Assembly (NCBI RefSeq): GCF_001641265.1
Contig: NW_020167546.1
Span: forward strand, 124,001-188,000
Origin: Pseudogymnoascus destructans
Taxonomy: Eukaryota; Ascomycota; Leotiomycetes; Thelebolales; Thelebolaceae
DNA length: 64,000 nt
Direction: 5' to 3'
Shown: positions 1 to 10,166 of the stretch, in pieces
How positions within the stretch are numbered: the first letter of the stretch is position 1
Layout: each line of letters opens with the position of its first letter
Notes under the pieces: model-generated
Told to the model about the DNA's origin: nothing
Databases searched by the model: none
Seen by the model: only the letters and a program-made list of their open reading frames with translations
Position numbers and translations under genes: made by a program

Positions 1-3000
1 CCTGACTGCTGTTGTTGTTCGTGGCACTTTGTGACTGCATCTCAAGCGACAACCTTGCCATTCTGGAATCCTCCCGTGAAGTCACACTGGGTGTTTGAGA
101 CCCCCCAGCAGTTGAACTAGCCGTGCTAGATGTCCGCTCCCCAACAAACTTTAGAGGAATTTGCATATTGAATGTAGTGCCTTGGTCTTCGCCCGTGTTT
201 TCCAGGGTGATGGTGCCGCCCATTAATCCAGCGAGCTGATGGCAAATACTAAGCCCCAATCCAGTGCCGCCATACTTTCTGCTGAGACCCAAGTCGCCTT
301 GAACGAACGGCTCAAAGACGCGGTCCTGGATACTGGCAGGGATACCCGGACCTGTGTCTTCAACCTCGAACTCGAAAATGAGCGTTTTCGAGTTTGCTGG
401 TGGGGGAGTCGGTGACCGTTCGCGAACATGAATGTGGCTTAAAGCCGCCTTTGGATCCATAGGGTTGATGAGTAGAGCGGTGCCAAGAGGTTTGCTGGGG
501 CTAGACGGTAGTCTCGAGGTGGATGCGTTTGATCCCGATCCAGAACCAACGCGATGACGTTGTCTTGATGAGCGTTGCAACGATCCTTGTTTTGATGCCA
601 GTGAGCCTTTTCTGCTGACATTGCCTTCTGCGCCCTTCTCGCCTATACATTTAATCCTCACGATGACCCTACCCCCCACAGGAGTGAACTTTAAGCTGTT
701 GCTAACCAGATTGATGAGCACTTGGAGTATTCGGTGCTGATCCCCCCATAACCTCATGTCCTTCAACCTGCCGGTCCCGTTTGGACCCACGGCAGGAAGA
801 GCCTTTTTCGGCCATGGCAGGCCCGTTTTGGAACCGAGATCACCATTTTCAGCACTAATAAAGTGGACAGCAAATTTGATATTTGCCTCCTTGACTTGCT
901 TGTCGAAAATGGTCACGACTTGAGATTTGATATCGGAAAGGACAAACTCTTTCTCTTCAATGGTAATCGACTGGCCGATTTGGTTTTTACTGAATGTTAA
1001 TAGATCGTTGAGTAGATGTAGCAAAAGATCCCCTGACTTGTACACGACCTGGAGAGATCGCTTGATGCTGGGCAAGTCGTCTTCTCCCATGCAAACGGCG
1101 CACATACCAAGAATTCCATTTAGCGGTGTTTTCAATTCGTGTGATATGTTCGCAATAAAGAGCGTTTTGCTTTCATTCGCTGCTTCTGCTGCCTTTTTAC
1201 TGATCTCCAATTCTCTAGTTCGTTCGGCGACTCTTTCCTCAAGTTTCGTATACTGCGTCATCAGTTCATCAGACATCTCGTTGAAGGTGCGGGTGAGCTC
1301 CGTCAATTCGTCAGTAATGAAATGCCTCGGGTCAAGCACCTTTCCAGGGACTTTAAACACTCGGCGACGTTCTTCTTCCGTCTTTTCTTCCTTCGATTTT
1401 CGGTGTTTGCCATGCACAAAGCGTCTCATGCGTATTACAAATCCCTTGCCATGTTTCGATGTCTTGCTCGACGATTGAGTATTTGCTGTTTCTTCGTCGC
1501 CCGGGCGAATTTCACCATCGATGGATATCTCTGACCCCATGCTATTCCGTGGTGTATACCCAGGCGGCTGAACCGACTTCTCGGTGGCCTCTTTCAGCCT
1601 CGTAATGGGCAAAACGCTGTAATAAGCTGTTGGAACGACAACAACCAAAATGAGTGCAATAGTTCCAAAGATACAACCAAGGAGAATCTTGCGCAATTTC
1701 TCGACCGGTGCAAATGCTTCGGCCTTAGACTCCTCCACAATCAGCACCCAGTCCACTATATTACTTCTAGGACGGGCGTATCCAACAGCAACCTCGACCC
1801 CTTGCTCATTTATAGTATTCAAGTTGCTTCCGGCATTGTTGATTTGAGAGTTGTTGCTGCTAACTACTTCAAGCGCTACAGGGTACTTTTTTAACTGGAA
1901 GTTGGCGCCGTAGTTCGTAGAGGAGCTATGCATGGTATGCCGATCGGTCTGATTCTGGTTTGGCATAGGCGGGAATATAAAGTTCATATCCTGCTCGCCG
2001 AGATCGGTCCTATTTGGAGTATGGCCCTCGTTGACCGGTGTCTTCGTTTGAGGGAATTTGTTTATTCCAGTGTCTGGCCCCAAAAGCAAAACCATGCCGG
2101 TGCTATCCAGGCCCTCCCTCGAATTTCGAACATTGAATAGTCGAGTGGATTGGGAAACCACAGTCATGTAGCCCAAAATATCTACTTTTGACGTGCTGTT
2201 GAAAATTGGCAGCGTCATAGACACCAAGGAAAATGTTTCGTTGACGTGGAATGGTCCCAGTAGCATAGCAGTTGAAGCATTGAGATTGTATTTACGAAAA
2301 GCTTTGACGGTACTAGACACCACGCCGTCTGTAGTCGTTCTAGAGTATGTGAGATTTGGATAAAGCGACTCAGGGAATCCAGTGGGCCCTTCCGGTGACT
2401 GGTCGCCAAGTTTGATGTGCTTTGGAAATTGTCAGTAATTTATCATGTTGCCTGGAGGTAAGCAATTCTCACCGTGCCATTTGGATATTGCATTGGAAGT
2501 TGGATATCCGCGGCGCCAACAGCCGTGACGTTTAGCAATCCATTTGAGTCTCCAGTCCTGTCCTTTGAGAATATCCTGACTTGGACCAGCTGCGAGTAAC
2601 CGGTACTAGCAACAGCCGCCTGGATATCTTCTTCAGCCAGCTGCCAGTTGGACGCGCTGTTGTCATTCTGGTAGTAGAACCTCAGTAGTGCCTTTTGTAT
2701 CTCTATCCGAGTCACAATAGTCCTGCAGGTCGACTCGACGAGTTGTAGGTTGGCAGCTACCTGCCCAGCCTTGAGAGATGCAGTCAAGGACAAGCTTTGC
2801 AATCTGAGACGTATCAGTAATGACCGTAGCAGGTAAGGGATTGGATTGGCTTACTTGATGCCGACAACGAAGTTGTAGTTATTTATCCACTGTTCACACT
2901 GTCAGAAGAAGCGTCTTCCGCGGACCCGGTCCATGCAGAACCCACGGTTGAAATGGACACAGCAGCCAATGCCAGGAAAGCCGTCAAAAGGACCAGCAGC

Positions 3001-3029
3001 GCAAGCTGCAGGCGAATGGGTATGCGCAT
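1..3029 (-). CDS. SLN1: Sln1-type transmembrane hybrid histidine kinase (3' end outside window)
   Basis: Two-component osmosensor expected to feed a phosphorelay to the HOG MAP kinase pathway at the plasma membrane. Exons read on the minus strand are 3029-2946, 2889-2855, 2803-2473 and 2419 to beyond position 1. The introns are 51-56 nt, GT-AG and in phase, giving about 956 residues inside the window. The start at 3029 (MRIPIRLQLALL) gives a first membrane segment at once. A long extracellular sensor region follows, with a second membrane segment near 1640-1690. A HAMP-like linker and coiled coil lead to the H-box (FIANISHELKTPLNG, near 1110-1165). The N-box lies near 680-720, the G1 box (DTGPGIP) near 330-360 and the G2 box (GGTGLGLSI) near 250-270. 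The receiver domain expected in this family lies past the left edge. A Ser-rich insert interrupts the ATPase domain. Identity as a group VI kinase is strong; the symbol follows yeast usage. Confidence 0.9.
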
Positions 3030-3489
3030 GGCTTGCTACTCGAAATCCCTTTGTTGTGCCGTGGGCTTTGAAATTTAGCGAAATAGGAGCGTGGGCCCTT
3101 CACCCTCCTCCCCCCTCCTTCCTCCTCCAAGCGGTCGCTATTCGACTTCGAGATTGGGCCAGTATGGTGTGATAGCTGCGGCGGCAGATTCTTTCTGCTA
3201 TAAGATCATGTCGCTGATTTTTCACAGCAGCGACCACGGCGCGGCGGCGTCGGGCTGTGTTCCTGGCGACTGGGCTAGTTTTCGACGCGACAGGCGGCGA
3301 TGTCGATATGGCGGCTCAATTGATGAATATGCCTTAGCAAAATAGTGAGGGAGTAGACGAGCGAGGCTCCGGATTTATCTAGCGCATTAGAGATAGATTT
3401 GAGGTCGTTGGAGACGCGGCAGGGATACGAGGCTCAACGCTAAGCTGAGGCTGGACCCTTTTGCGGGACGGAGAATGGGGGATTATTGT
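3030..3489. other. Intergenic, 5' flank of the SLN1-like gene
   Basis: No credible coding region on either strand. It should contain the promoter of the minus-strand kinase, but I see no recognisable element beyond pyrimidine-rich runs near 3105-3125. Confidence 0.5.
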
Positions 3490-3511
3490 CGGAAAAAATA
3501 CGATGCGCACC
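3490..3511 (+). repeat. Left inverted end
   Basis: Core AAAAAATACGAT followed by CGCACC. It matches the reverse complement of 9172-9193 at 20 of 22 positions and is inverted again at 3781-3800. Confidence 0.6.
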
Positions 3512-3800
3512 CCTTTGGGTTTGGCTGCCAAGGGGCCACCAAGTGGGCCGGCCCCAACCCCCCTGTAGCCACCCCATCAACGCGCTCGCGAGGCCTCAGA
3601 AGGCTCGTTCCCACCGAGTTTTGGAGATATAGTATAGGGTAACGACGAGCTTTCTCGTAAATTAACGTCTTATATAGTAATACACGTGTACTACGTCTAC
3701 GTCGTCAACTTTTTTTTACGATAAAATGGGGTCGCCGTAGGCGAGGGAAAATTTGAGTTTTGCAGAAATCACTTGCGCATTGCGCATCGTATTTTTTCAC
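3491..3800. repeat. Possible 310-bp MITE-like unit at the left end
   Basis: The terminal motif AAAAAATACGATGCGCA at 3493-3509 is repeated in inverted orientation at 3781-3797. The two enclose a noncoding stretch that begins GC-rich (3512-3600). It could be a MITE mobilised by the same machinery, or a duplicated end of the larger element. Confidence 0.4.
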
Positions 3801-3825
3801 CTGTGAATTCGGCAAACTAGTGAAA

Positions 3826-3851
3826 AATCACCTGCGCATGCGCAGGTGATT
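3826..3851. repeat. Perfect 26-bp palindrome
   Basis: AATCACCTGCGCA followed directly by its exact reverse complement, with no spacer. It lies just outside the 3' end of the minus-strand gene ending at 3944, and half of it recurs near the right end (9151-9170). A recombinase or repressor site is possible but unproven. Confidence 0.7.
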
Positions 3852-3943
3852 CCTCGTTTCCAACGAGAATTTTGATATATAGCCTATATAAACATCATTT
3901 TTCGGAAGTAAATTGCTCTATATAGCCTATAGTCTACTATATA

Positions 3944-5032
3944 CTAGAAGGTATGCCACCACTGTACACTTCTATTATTGTTTTCTCGCCATAAACGAGC
4001 AATATCAATGTCCTTCTTCATAAGTACTGCTCTTTTCCCTCGTGCCCCACGATGCATATAAGTAGCTATAAAGTCAACCTCTTGCCTTGCTAAGTCTGCA
4101 TCTGCTTTATCAGCTGCTATACGCTCCCCCCGGAGAGTACTATAGAGCCTCGTTATAGACGAGAATTCGCCATACTTCTTCCAAAATACCTCCCAGTCCC
4201 TGTGGCAGGCAACAAATGAGTAATAAACAAACTAAAATAGTCGTTACTATCGAGGTAATAAGGTGTATTATCGTAGCTTACCCTCCAATGACACCAGTTA
4301 TTCTTAATTACCTTCCAGTAAGTTGGAAGGCTGTCTTTATATAGTATCTTCCAATACTTAAGTGGTATACTTTGGTCGTTAATAACGAGGGTTTTTCCCT
4401 CGTCCCAGTCGAGGATAAGTTGTGGTAATTCCTTGTATGCCTGATATGTTTTTGATGGTGGGATAGGAATTGAGGAAATAAGAACAAGTTCTCCTTTGTT
4501 AAGGAAATCAAGCTGTATATAACCCTCTTTGTCGTTGGTAGCGACCCTTTTTGATGGGGTTGGTGGTAAGTAGAGTAGCCGAGGTCGCTGAACTATAGTA
4601 GGCGATGACCCTACTCTCTGGTTTTCCTCGTTGTCAACGACCCTTTCAGCTTCTTTGTCTACTCTCTGGTTTTCCTCGTTGTCAACGACCCTTCCGGCTT
4701 CTTTGTCTGCGTTGTCCCTTTTCCTTTTTGGCTCATTTGGAATGACAAGTTTATAGGATTCCTCGATAGGACTGACGTATTTCTTACTATTATACCTTTA
4801 GCACCTATATATAAGTAAATATAGTAATATATTACCTTTCAGCTTCATATTTAGCTAGGTTAAAGGCATTGGCCCAGCTTAAAAGTCGGTTTTTCTCAGT
4901 AATTGTTCTTATATCAGAATCAATTATATTTTTAGGTGGAATAAATGATTCAATTGATGTATGGCCTGCGTCAATTTCTCGTTGTAGACGAGTGTTTGAA
5001 GACATCTTCTTTTCTCTCGATGGGAGCGACAT
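3944..5032 (-). CDS. Unknown protein of the recombinase element, 332 aa
   Basis: Three exons, 5032-4836, 4795-4282 and 4231-3944, total 999 nt ending in TAG. Introns of 40 and 50 nt keep the frame; the first acceptor could also lie a few bases further on. The protein starts MSLPSREKK. It has a charged Lys/Arg/Glu-rich middle that includes a tandem 17-residue duplication (VVDNEENQRV twice). A compact Trp/Tyr-rich C-terminal region follows (NNWCHWR, then RDWEVFWKKYG) and then a basic helix. It is divergent from the recombinase gene across a gap of under 100 bp, which suggests shared control. A DNA-binding role would fit a Crypton partner, but I recognise no family; similarity to GCR1_C is too weak to claim. 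Hairpins occur in the second intron and inside the exons, where they encode LVIND and VVDNEE. Confidence 0.6.
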
Positions 5033-5103
5033 TTTTAATATAGTTGTAGCTAAATTATTTTATGATGTTATTTAATAATAATGCCTCTATATATATTTAA
5101 TAG

Positions 5104-6844
5104 GAGGGTACAAATGTCTCATTGTTAGCGAGGATTAGTCTCATTGTTAGCGAGGAGTTAGGGTTATTCCTCGTCCTTAGCGAGGAATCTAATGAGGCTC
5201 TACACAGATTATATAATATAGAGCGCCTTCCCTCGTACCTTTCCTTTTACCTACCTTTCCCTTTACCTACTATTAAAGCTTTAAGATGGATACACTCGCT
5301 GAGAACGAGGGTTTTTGAAGATAGAGAGGATCTTATTACAGCAACAGAGCAATTACTAGCTGACGAGTTACAAGCCCAGACTGCGTATGAAGAATTCAGT
5401 TTTCGTCAAAGTACAAGCCAAATTAAGCAGTCGTCAAATGCTGCTTTAGCACCTACAACACATGCTGCATATACCTCGTAGGTAACGAGTTATTATAAAA
5501 CGCTCATCTCTAACGAGATATTAGGATGCATACACAATTCCTTATATTTATTAAGGCAAAGTACCCTATACAAGGTGAGGATGGGGTTAATACAGCTTCT
5601 AATAAGTGTCCACAATATATTTGTGAGTGGATTCAGGATGCTTGTGAAGTCCTAAGTACAATAGAAGGGGTAAGGAAAGTTGGAAAAGGGTCGTCCCGGA
5701 CAAAGAAGCTAGTTGACTCGTCAGGAACGAAGGATCGTGCTGCTACATACTCTCATGCTCTAAAAATGAGGGCAGCTATAAGCTTTTGGTTTGCCTATAT
5801 ATGCCCACGTCAGTGTGGTCATGGGGAATGGCTTCAAGTTGTTGAGAGTGGTAATTGGCAAGGAAATCCCTCGTTATCAACGACAGTTTCCCGCTATATG
5901 AGAGCCCTAAATAAGATGAAGGTAAATTCTCTCATTCCCATCGAGGTATTTTATACTAATAGATTCTAGACACATGCTGGTGAAGTCTCTACAAGTGCAA
6001 GAGCTCTTACTTCATATGATTTACAGTGTATGTGGAAGTTTAACCAAGCTATTCCACAGGTTGAGTTTGGTAAAAAACTCGTTCATGACGAGCATACATA
6101 TTATTGGAGTGGGCAGAAGTGTAGGATAATGCTACAAGCTATCTATACACTTGCATTTCAATGCCTTCTTCGGATTGACGAGGTATTACAAATTCAAAGT
6201 CATCATATCCTCGTTATCAACGAGGAACGAGGTGAAATTCAACTTAACCTTCTCTTCCGGAAGACAAACCAATATGGAGGTGTGTACTCTACTACTTAAA
6301 TTCCTCGGTACTAATGAGGAATTAGGAATTAAGCCATTTCACCTATTTCTTAACCCACAAGAACCTCACCTTGACCCTGTTCTTGCACTCTTACAATGGA
6401 TAAAAGTCTCGCAGATAACGAGTGGTTTTATATTTCGTCGTATTGATGCCTATGATCGGGTTATAGCAAGTGATAAGAGCTTAGTATGACTACCTTATAT
6501 ATTAAAATACCTCAGTGTTAACGAGACATTAGGATGCTTCTACATTTACAGAGTATTTTCGACATAATCTCCTCGATATAGGCGTAGATTTCCGACTATA
6601 TGGAACACACTCTTTCCGTAGAGGTGGATGTCAATGGCTATATTCAGAAAAGAGATGGGGTCTACGGCAGATATGCGATTGGGGTGGATGGAGTACAAAT
6701 TTTGACTCAAGCTCTATTATGCGGTATTTAGTCGGCTGGAACGATAATCCTACAAAGAAGAGAGAAGAGTTTATGAATCCTAACCAGAGTGGAGGGCTCC
6801 GGTGTATAGTATGTGGACGGGAATGCTCATGTATTGGTAGATAG
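5104..6844 (+). CDS. Tyrosine recombinase of Crypton/phage-integrase type, about 510 aa
   Basis: Five exons, (5104)-5477, 5525-5921, 5970-6279, 6326-6483 and 6533-6844, are joined by introns of 46-49 nt in consistent phase, and the frame is open throughout. Catalytic features are visible in order. LLRIDEVL near 6170 would carry the first Arg. GTHSFRRGGCQWL near 6602-6640 is the His-x-x-Arg box. GGWS near 6690 is followed by MRYLVGW with the candidate nucleophile Tyr near 6727. The family cuts and rejoins DNA through a 3'-phosphotyrosine without a DDE triad. The C-terminus has a small Cys cluster (CIVCGRECSC). The 5' end is unresolved: an in-frame TAG at 5101 coincides with a possible splice acceptor and no ATG follows in frame in exon 1, so a short upstream exon is likely. 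Hairpins occur in the introns and in the coding sequence. Confidence 0.75.
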
Positions 6845-6869
6845 TAGCTCTTAGAAATACCTCGTTACA

Positions 6870-7760
6870 ACCGAGGATTCTGTCTTGTTTTGATTCTGTC
6901 TTGTTGTTTTGCGACTGAGGATTCTGTCTTGTTTTGATTCTGTCTTGTTGTGACTGTGGATTCTGTCTTGTTTTGCGACCGAGGATTCTGTCTTGTTGCG
7001 ACTGAGGATTCTTGTTGTGACTGAGGATTCTGTCTTGTTGTTTTGCGACCGAGGATTCTGTCTTGTTTTGATTCTGTCTTGTTGTTTTGCGACTGAGGAT
7101 TCTGTCTTGTTGCGACTGAGGATTCTTGTTGTGACCGAGGATTCTTGTTGTGACTGAGGATTCTGTCTTGTTGCGACTGAGGATTCTTGTTGTGACCGAG
7201 GATTCTTGTTGTGACTGAGGATTCTGTCTTGTTGCGACTGAGGATTCTTGTTGTGACTGAGGATTCTGCTGTTTTGATTCTGGCTTGTTGTGACCGAGGA
7301 TTCTGTTGTTTTGATTCTGGCTTGTTGTGACTGTGAATTCTGGATTGTTGTGACTCTTGTTGTGACTGAGGATTCTGTCTTGTTGCGACCGAGGATTCTG
7401 TCTTGTTTTGCGACCGAGGATTCTGTTGTTTTGATTCTGTCTTGTTGTGACTGTGGATTCTGTCTTGTTTTGCGACCGAGGATTCTGTTGTTTTGATTCT
7501 GTCTTGTTGTGACCGTGGATTCTGTCTTGTTTTGCGATCGAGGATTCTGTTGTTTTGATTCTGGCTTGTTGTGACTGAGGATTCTGTGTTGTTGCGACCG
7601 AGGATTCTGTGTTGTTGCGACCGAGGATTCTGTCTTGTTGCGACCGAGGATTCTGTCTTGTTTTGTGACCGAGGATTCTGTTGTTTTGATTCTGTCTTGT
7701 TGTGACCGAGGATTCTGTCTTGTTGTTTTGGATTCTGTGTTGTTGTTTTGCAACTGAGGA
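6870..7760. repeat. Minisatellite of GAGGATTCTGTCTTGTTGTGACC-like units
   Basis: About 890 bp of imperfect units of roughly 20-45 nt, built from GAGGATTCTG, TCTTGTTG and TGACC or GCGACC in varying order and number. The segment TTGTTGTGACCGAGG resembles a decayed copy of the local hairpin, so the array may have grown from one. Long open frames across it (for example minus 6851-7819) are periodic and I do not regard them as genes. Confidence 0.8.
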
Positions 7761-7763
7761 TTC

Positions 7764-7975
7764 TGTTGTGTAGAGAGCCTGCGACTAAGAGCCCTTACCG
7801 AGAGCACTACCTCAACCACTACGGCAGGGGGTTTCCTCGTTGTAACCGAGGGTTCCCTGCTCTTAATCTTAGAGCCTATAGTGCGACCGATAGCCTACGA
7901 GCCTGCGACCGAGAGCACTACTGTAACCACTATAGCAGGGGGTTTCCTCGTTGCGACCAAGGGTTCTATGTAGAG
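7764..7975. repeat. Duplicated segment of about 90 bp
   Basis: Two similar segments, about 7768-7855 and 7890-7975, each run from GCCTGCGAC through GAGAGCACTAC, a CAACCACTA-type stretch and GCAGGGGGTTTCCTCGTTG to an AAGGGTTC or GAGGGTTC end. Each copy contains one hairpin (7828 and 7947). No coding function is seen. Confidence 0.6.
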
Positions 7976-8093
7976 AGCCCTACTAAGAGAGCTCTCGTTA
8001 CAGTACATTACAACCACATAAGACAAGGAGAAAGGAAGGAAAGCAAATTTTGTATTATTCTATTTTACAAGAAGCTCGTTGTTGCCGAGACTT

Positions 8094-8937
8094 CTAGATA
8101 TTGTGGCCAGAGGCCACAGCTGCAAGGGTGGTGTTGGCACGGCGAGTTCCATCTACCAAGTCCTTTTCCTCGTTAGCACTGAACTATTTTACAGCTATAT
8201 ACAACTTACCAACACAGTCATATTACCTCCTTGGAGGTATTGCAACATCTCCCAGAGCACGCAGCGGTGGGTGCGGGTGAGGGTGTTTGGGGGAGCCTTA
8301 ATTCTCGTTAGTGATGAGAAATCTAATACTATACAATACTTACGTCGCCAGGAGGGAGGGTGGCAGCTGGGAGCGCCCTGCGGTAGAAAAGCAGCTCTAC
8401 TGCAGTATGCTGCCACTTACAGCCACAAGGCAGTAGGTCCTCGTTGTCAAGGCCACGGGGGGTGTCTAATTCATCGTTAGGAACGAGGAATTACAGAAGG
8501 TGTACTACTTACCTTGGGGGAGCGGCATCAGCTGGTTCCCAGTGCGGCCTAAAGCTTCGTTAGCAATGAGACAAAACAAGAGATAATATAGAACACTTAC
8601 AGCCATAACATTTGGCAGTGGTGCCAGCACGCACTTCACCATTGGTCTTGTGAGGCCAGCATAGGCGGCTAAAGGTTCGTTAGCAACGAGGATTATAGAC
8701 TACCAATTCACTTACCGTAACTGCTCCTCTAAGCAGTTGGTGTTCTGCAGGGGGCAGGCAGCGATAGTTCCCCAGCGGGCAAGGTAGGCGGTGCGGCGTT
8801 GGCTAAAGACTCGTTAGTGACGAGGATTCTGAAACCATAACTTTCACTTACGCAGGAGTGCGGTTCCTAAGGATGGCGGGATCCCATCCCACCATAGTGG
8901 TCTGGGCAGCGTTGTCGAAAGTGTATTGTTGCGGCAT
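8094..8937 (-). CDS. Unknown Cys-containing protein with six hairpin introns, 184 aa
   Basis: Exons are 8937-8852, 8802-8716, 8668-8601, 8548-8513, 8465-8344, 8296-8210 and 8162-8094, 555 nt in all, with every junction in phase. Each of the six introns (47-52 nt) starts GTAAGT and carries an arm CTAACGA near its 3' end that pairs with an upstream CTCRT arm. The protein begins MPQQYTFDNAAQ. Cys pairs (CPLQNTNC, CYGC, CGC) hint at metal binding, but no family is recognised. A fragment at 8420-8378 that also starts GTAAGT lacks the hairpin and reads through in frame (CGCKWQHT), so I treat it as coding. The last acceptor could instead be at 8153, giving a different C-terminus. A hairpin ending in a TTTTAG acceptor at 8949-8941, just upstream of the ATG, suggests a 5' UTR intron. 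Confidence 0.65.
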
Positions 8938-9171
8938 TTTCTAAAAGTCTCGTTATTGACGAGGAAAAAAGGTTCAGTAGGGGCGAGCCTACGAGGTAGC
9001 GGGGTGATGGTGGTGGTGGTGGGTAGAAAGTCGGTAATTATTCCTAAAAGCGCACTCGCGCATGCCACTTAGCCTAATTAGGGCTAAGCTCCTAGACAAC
9101 AATTCTACAATAGCCACCTTGCCTATTTGGGCTAAGTGGCCTACCCCCCTACCTGCGCAAGTGATTTTTCA

Positions 9172-9193
9172 GGTGCGAATCGTATTTTTTCGG
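9172..9193 (-). repeat. Right inverted end
   Basis: Reverse complement of the left end with two mismatches. Just inside lies GTGATTTTTCAGGTGCG, which resembles the GTGAAAAATCACCTGCGC motif at 3820-3837 in inverted form. Confidence 0.6.
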
Positions 9194-10023
9194 AATGAAT
9201 GCCGGCGGGAAGGGAATTTTGGTTAGTGACAGGGGTCTAGCGTCGTCTGAAGAGTTAGTGCGAAAGTGTTTGTTGCACGTGAAAACTAAGGAGATTCCAT
9301 ATAAGATCACGTGACTATTACAACACACCCCTTACGTATCTCTGTACGATTCCCTTCGTAAATTGCATGAGGAAAACGGAGAAAGGGGTGGCTATCCACG
9401 GGCTGGTGATACTCGGGCGTGAGTCAAAGTTACGCCCGATGATTCACTGCCATACGAGTAAACAAGTAGCCCACTTCGGTCCGGACCCTCTATCTTCCTT
9501 CCATATCGGTCATCCATACCCTGCCCTACTTTACCCCATGCCAAGTGAGTACACAGGTGGGCAGACCATCAGGGGTTAGCTCAGCTGACCCGAAAATGCT
9601 CCACTTTTATGACTAAACCTTGCACATTGGTCAGCTAAGCTCGTGTAGCATCACATGATATGGTCAGGTAGGGCTAAAAACGGTATATAATAGGGCCCTA
9701 ATTTCCTACCAACATAAAACCTGTAGGGCATGGCAACACAACAGTAGTAATTCATTGCTAATGCATTATTCACAATGAATGAGATAATTTCACTACCTCA
9801 ACTAGACCTATGGTCTAATACTGTTAGTATTGATAGTAGTCTTCAATTTGAGGATGAAAGACGAGTATTGTCGACCAGCGCCGTGGGCACCAGTTTGTAA
9901 GCAGCCTGCCGTGAAGCCACGAAAGCACGTGATTGAGCATTGGTCACGTGACTCCAATGCGTCAAACGTGAATATTTTTACAACCCCCCACCAACCTCAC
10001 TTTCCTTCTTCTTCAACAACGTG
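9194..10023. other. Intergenic, upstream of a truncated gene
   Basis: No coding region found. TCACGTGAC-type motifs occur at about 9307-9315 and 9942-9951. The stretch before 10024 may be the promoter of the truncated gene. Confidence 0.4.
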
Positions 10024-10166
10024 ATGGCCACCACCACCACCCCCACCACTGAGTCTTCTGGCCTCAAAGCCACCGGTAAGTTCAATTCCTTCCTTTTCCT
10101 TTTCCTTTGTTTTTTTTGATTGATTACTGTATACTAACCTTCGGATAGAAGATCTGGCTGCCGTCG
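10024..10166 (+). pseudogene. 5' stub of an HSBP1-like gene, cut by an LTR
   Basis: ATG at 10024 opens a 52-nt exon (17 codons plus one base, Thr-rich, MATTTTPTTESSGLKAT). A good 73-nt intron (10076-10148) with GTAAGT, a TACTAAC branch site and TAG follows. The second exon reads EDLAAVV and runs directly into the terminus of an LTR at 10167, which brings a stop two codons later. DLAAVV after a short variable N-terminus is how small heat-shock-factor-binding protein 1 homologues begin, before their coiled coil. The coiled-coil part is nowhere in the flanking sequence. The identity rests on few residues. Confidence 0.45.

Larger units (their letters stand above)
3853..8963. repeat. Dispersed 15-nt hairpin family, consensus CTCGTT-N3-AACGAG
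   Basis: Clear members start at 3853, 3985, 4149, 4241, 4376, 4628, 4676, 4978, 5118, 5140, 5166, 5475, 5504, 5871, 6078, 6209, 6408, 6511, 6861, 7828, 7947, 8304, 8556, 8676, 8810 and 8949. The loop varies while the two 6-nt arms stay complementary or G-T paired. The best copies are perfect: 3853-3867 has 6-bp arms and 6208-6226 has 8-bp arms. Members fall in introns, inside exons without breaking the frame, and between genes. I saw only one similar hairpin elsewhere, at 12474-12494. The host genes ATG2, SLN1 and G-alpha seem free of them. Confidence 0.8.
3490..9193. mobile_element. Candidate Crypton-like tyrosine recombinase element with inverted ends
   Basis: A low-GC block of about 5.7 kb lies between the SLN1-like gene and ordinary intergenic DNA. 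It contains one tyrosine recombinase gene, two other spliced genes of unknown function, a minisatellite and a dense family of short hairpins. The outer ends carry a 22-nt inverted repeat with two mismatches (3490-3511 and 9172-9193). Cryptons usually lack terminal inverted repeats, so the ends may instead belong to two copies of a small element flanking the block. I could not identify a target-site duplication. Element status is inferred from gene content and shared hairpins. Confidence 0.55.

Noticed and set aside
3944..5032. GCR1_C DNA-binding domain, as in some fungal recombinase elements
   Set aside because: The Trp-rich C-terminal block is suggestive only; order and spacing do not fit what I know of that domain.
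6851..7819. 322-aa minus-strand open frame (Gln/Asn/Thr/Ser-rich)
   Set aside because: It follows the minisatellite period exactly; open frames across a stop-poor repeat are expected.
8378..8420. Seventh intron in the 8094-8937 gene
   Set aside because: It lacks the hairpin, and splicing it out puts the next exon out of phase; read-through keeps the frame.
3853..8963. CRISPR-like array
   Set aside because: The repeats are irregularly spaced and lie in eukaryotic spliced genes.
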